Below are positions 62,344-64,000 of a DNA stretch of 64,000 nt, one piece after another. The DNA comes from Rheinheimera sp. 4Y26 (GTDB lineage: Bacteria; Pseudomonadota; Gammaproteobacteria; Enterobacterales; Alteromonadaceae): assembly GCF_025245835.1 (NCBI RefSeq), contig NZ_JAOBWS010000003.1, forward strand, positions 1 through 64,000. The letters are read 5' to 3'. Under the pieces are notes generated by a model. The model searched no databases. It had not been told where the DNA came from and saw only the letters and a program-made list of their open reading frames with translations. How positions within the stretch are numbered: position 1 is the stretch's first letter; every line of letters begins with the position of its first letter. A program made the position numbers and the translations under genes.

Positions 62344-64000
62344 TTAACCCAATAACTCTTCGGCTGCAGCCAGTACTTTGGCAGTGGTAATGCCAAAATA
62401 CTCAAACAGCTGCTCGGCTGGCGCAGACTCACCAAAACCTGTCATGCCAATAATTTTACCGTTCAGACCAACGTACTTGTACCAGCTGTCGACAATACCG
62501 GCTTCAACAGCAACTCTTTTGGTCACTGCAGATGGCAGTACGGCTTCGCGGTAAGCGGCATCCTGAGCTTCAAACACATCAGTTGACGGCATCGACACCA
62601 CACGCACTTTTTTACCTTTGGCAGATAACTGTGATGCTGCTTGTACTGCCAGCTCCACTTCTGAACCTGTGGCGATAATAATCAGCTCAGGCGTGCCGGC
62701 ACAATCGACCAACACATAACCACCACGGCGGATATTCGCCAGCTGCTCTGATGTTCGCGGCTGCTGCACCAGATTCTGCCGGGTGAAAATTAACGTGGTT
62801 GGGCCTTCGGTGCGCTCTATAGCTGCTTGCCATGCCACCGCGGATTCCACCTGGTCACACGGACGCCAGTTCATCAGGTTTGGTGTAACACGAAGTGAAG
62901 CCAATTGCTCAACCGGCTGGTGGGTCGGGCCATCTTCACCCAAACCAATTGAATCGTGGGTGTACACAAAAATCACCCGTTGTTTCATTAAAGCGGCCAT
63001 GCGCACTGCATTACGGGCGTATTCCATAAACATCAGGAAAGTAGCGCCGTAAGGGATAAAACCACCGTGCAGTGCAATACCATTCATAATGGCGGACATA
63101 CCAAATTCACGCACACCGTAATACAGGTAGTTACCACTGGCGTCTTCATTGCTGACACCTTTGCTGCCTGACCAGAGTGTCAGGTTAGAACCTGCTAAAT
63201 CAGCAGAACCACCCAGCATTTCCGGCAATAAAGGACCAAAAGCGTTTAACGCATTCTGTGATGCTTTACGGCTGGCAATCACTGCTGGGGTAGCCTGCAG
63301 CTGCGCAATATAAGCGTCTGATTTTTCGCGCCAGTCCGCTGGTAATTCACCGGCTAAACGGCGGGATAACTCTGCGGCCAGCTCAGGATACGCGGCTGCA
63401 TAAGCGGCAAATTGTTGTTGCCAGCTTTGTTGTGTGGCAGCACCTTTGGCTTTGGCGCTCCAGCCTTCATAGATGTCGGCCGGAATGTCGAATGGCGCAT
63501 GTTCCCACTGTAAAAACTCACGGGAGGCGGCAATTTCGGCATCACCCAATGGAGCGCCATGGCAGTCGTGGCTACCGGATTTATTCGGTGAACCATAACC
63601 AATAATGGTTTTACAGCAGATTAAGGTTGGTTTGTCAGTGACAGCACGGGCTTCATCAATCGCAGCACGAATTGCTTCTGAATCATGACCATCAACGTTA
63701 CGCACCACATGCCAGCCATAAGCTTCAAACCGGGCCGGCGTGTCATCGGTAAACCAGCCTTCCACATGGCCGTCAATCGAAATGCCGTTGTCATCCCAGA
63801 ACGCAACCAGTTTGCCAAGACCCAGAGTACCGGCCAAAGAACAGGCCTCATGGGACACGCCTTCCATTAAACAGCCGTCACCTAAAAAGGTGTAAGTGTA
63901 ATGATTCACAATGGCATGACCAGGGCGGTTAAATTGTGCTGCCAGTGCTTTTTCAGCAATCGCCATACCCACGGCATTGGTAATACCCTGACCTAAAGGC
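62344..64000 (-). CDS. tkt: Transketolase, 5' end beyond the window
   Basis: The last about 552 codons of transketolase. The frame is open to the right edge, where it encodes [17 protein letters not shown], the thiamine-diphosphate region motif of the family. [19 protein letters not shown] and [19 protein letters not shown] are also conserved, and the end is …AAEELLG. The first about 110 residues lie outside the window, so the true start is not visible. It supplies pentose-phosphate/erythrose-4-phosphate chemistry. A GTG at 63972 is only an internal codon. Confidence 0.97.
   Translation of the reverse strand, partial: PLGQGITNAVGMAIAEKALAAQFNRPGHAIVNHYTYTFLGDGCLMEGVSHEACSLAGTLGLGKLVAFWDDNGISIDGHVEGWFTDDTPARFEAYGWHVVRNVDGHDSEAIRAAIDEARAVTDKPTLICCKTIIGYGSPNKSGSHDCHGAPLGDAEIAASREFLQWEHAPFDIPADIYEGWSAKAKGAATQQSWQQQFAAYAAAYPELAAELSRRLAGELPADWREKSDAYIAQLQATPAVIASRKASQNALNAFGPLLPEMLGGSADLAGSNLTLWSGSKGVSNEDASGNYLYYGVREFGMSAIMNGIALHGGFIPYGATFLMFMEYARNAVRMAALMKQRVIFVYTHDSIGLGEDGPTHQPVEQLASLRVTPNLMNWRPCDQVESAVAWQAAIERTEGPTTLIFTRQNLVQQPRTSEQLANIRRGGYVLVDCAGTPELIIIATGSEVELAVQAASQLSAKGKKVRVVSMPSTDVFEAQDAAYREAVLPSAVTKRVAVEAGIVDSWYKYVGLNGKIIGMTGFGESAPAEQLFEYFGITTAKVLAAAEELLG

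Overview
The window comes from a gammaproteobacterium. The gene content looks most like Rheinheimera or a near relative in the Alteromonadales/Chromatiales. That placement is an inference from three things: a TtpC-type TonB2 operon, a tkt-epd-pgk-fba cluster, and protein sequence character. No similarity search was run. About 53 kb of the 64 kb is one exosortase A (XrtA)/PEP-CTERM locus, a system that builds and exports an extracellular polysaccharide and sorts secreted proteins carrying a C-terminal Pro-Glu-Pro/helix/Arg tag.

Layout. (1) Position 1-390: a tRNA-Ala(GGC) on the minus strand with its own sigma70 promoter. (2) 391-6353: the locus ATPase (plus), then on the minus strand the export lipoprotein, chain-length protein, tyrosine autokinase and outer-membrane barrel protein. 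(3) 6538-23044: a long plus-strand operon with the initiating sugar transferase, deacetylase, FemAB-like protein, glycosyltransferases, XrtA fused to EpsI, an asparagine-synthase-type amidotransferase, a PaaK-like adenylating enzyme, a 27-codon membrane peptide, an O-glycosylation ligase, a TPR protein and a flippase. (4) 23058-31767: polysaccharide tailoring genes on the same strand (pyruvyl transferase, GT2, a second asparagine-synthase-like protein lacking Cys2, a second deacetylase, ATP-grasp, GNAT/FemAB-like, two locus-specific hydrolases). (5) 31851-41083, minus strand: a sulfatase-fold membrane enzyme, an acyltransferase-3 protein, an 816-residue O-antigen polymerase/ligase with a large soluble insertion, and a PLP decarboxylase plus acyl-CoA ligase pair. 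A divergent acyl carrier protein and the TPR lipoprotein PrsT follow. (6) 45150-53482: a PEP-CTERM substrate protein, an E1-like ThiF protein, a LuxI-like acyltransferase, a patatin phospholipase, a serine protease and the PrsK/PrsR two-component system. (7) 53678-58642: TPR-TonB-ExbD-ExbB-TtpC-DUF3450 energy-transduction operon (minus). (8) 58881-64000: fba, pgk, epd and the 3' part of tkt (minus).

How it fits together. PrsK should phosphorylate PrsR, an activator with the sigma54-contact GAFTGA motif. A near-consensus sigma54 promoter lies directly upstream of the PEP-CTERM protein gene, so that gene is a likely PrsR/RpoN target. The PEP-CTERM protein would be exported by Sec, processed by XrtA and possibly glycosylated, in coordination with the polysaccharide made by the rest of the locus. 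The least explained parts are the ThiF/acyltransferase/patatin/protease cassette, the 27-codon peptide, the tailoring cluster with the Cys-less asparagine synthase, and a perfect 13-bp inverted repeat in the 6.4-6.5 kb divergent promoter. No mobile elements, CRISPR arrays or rRNA genes were seen.
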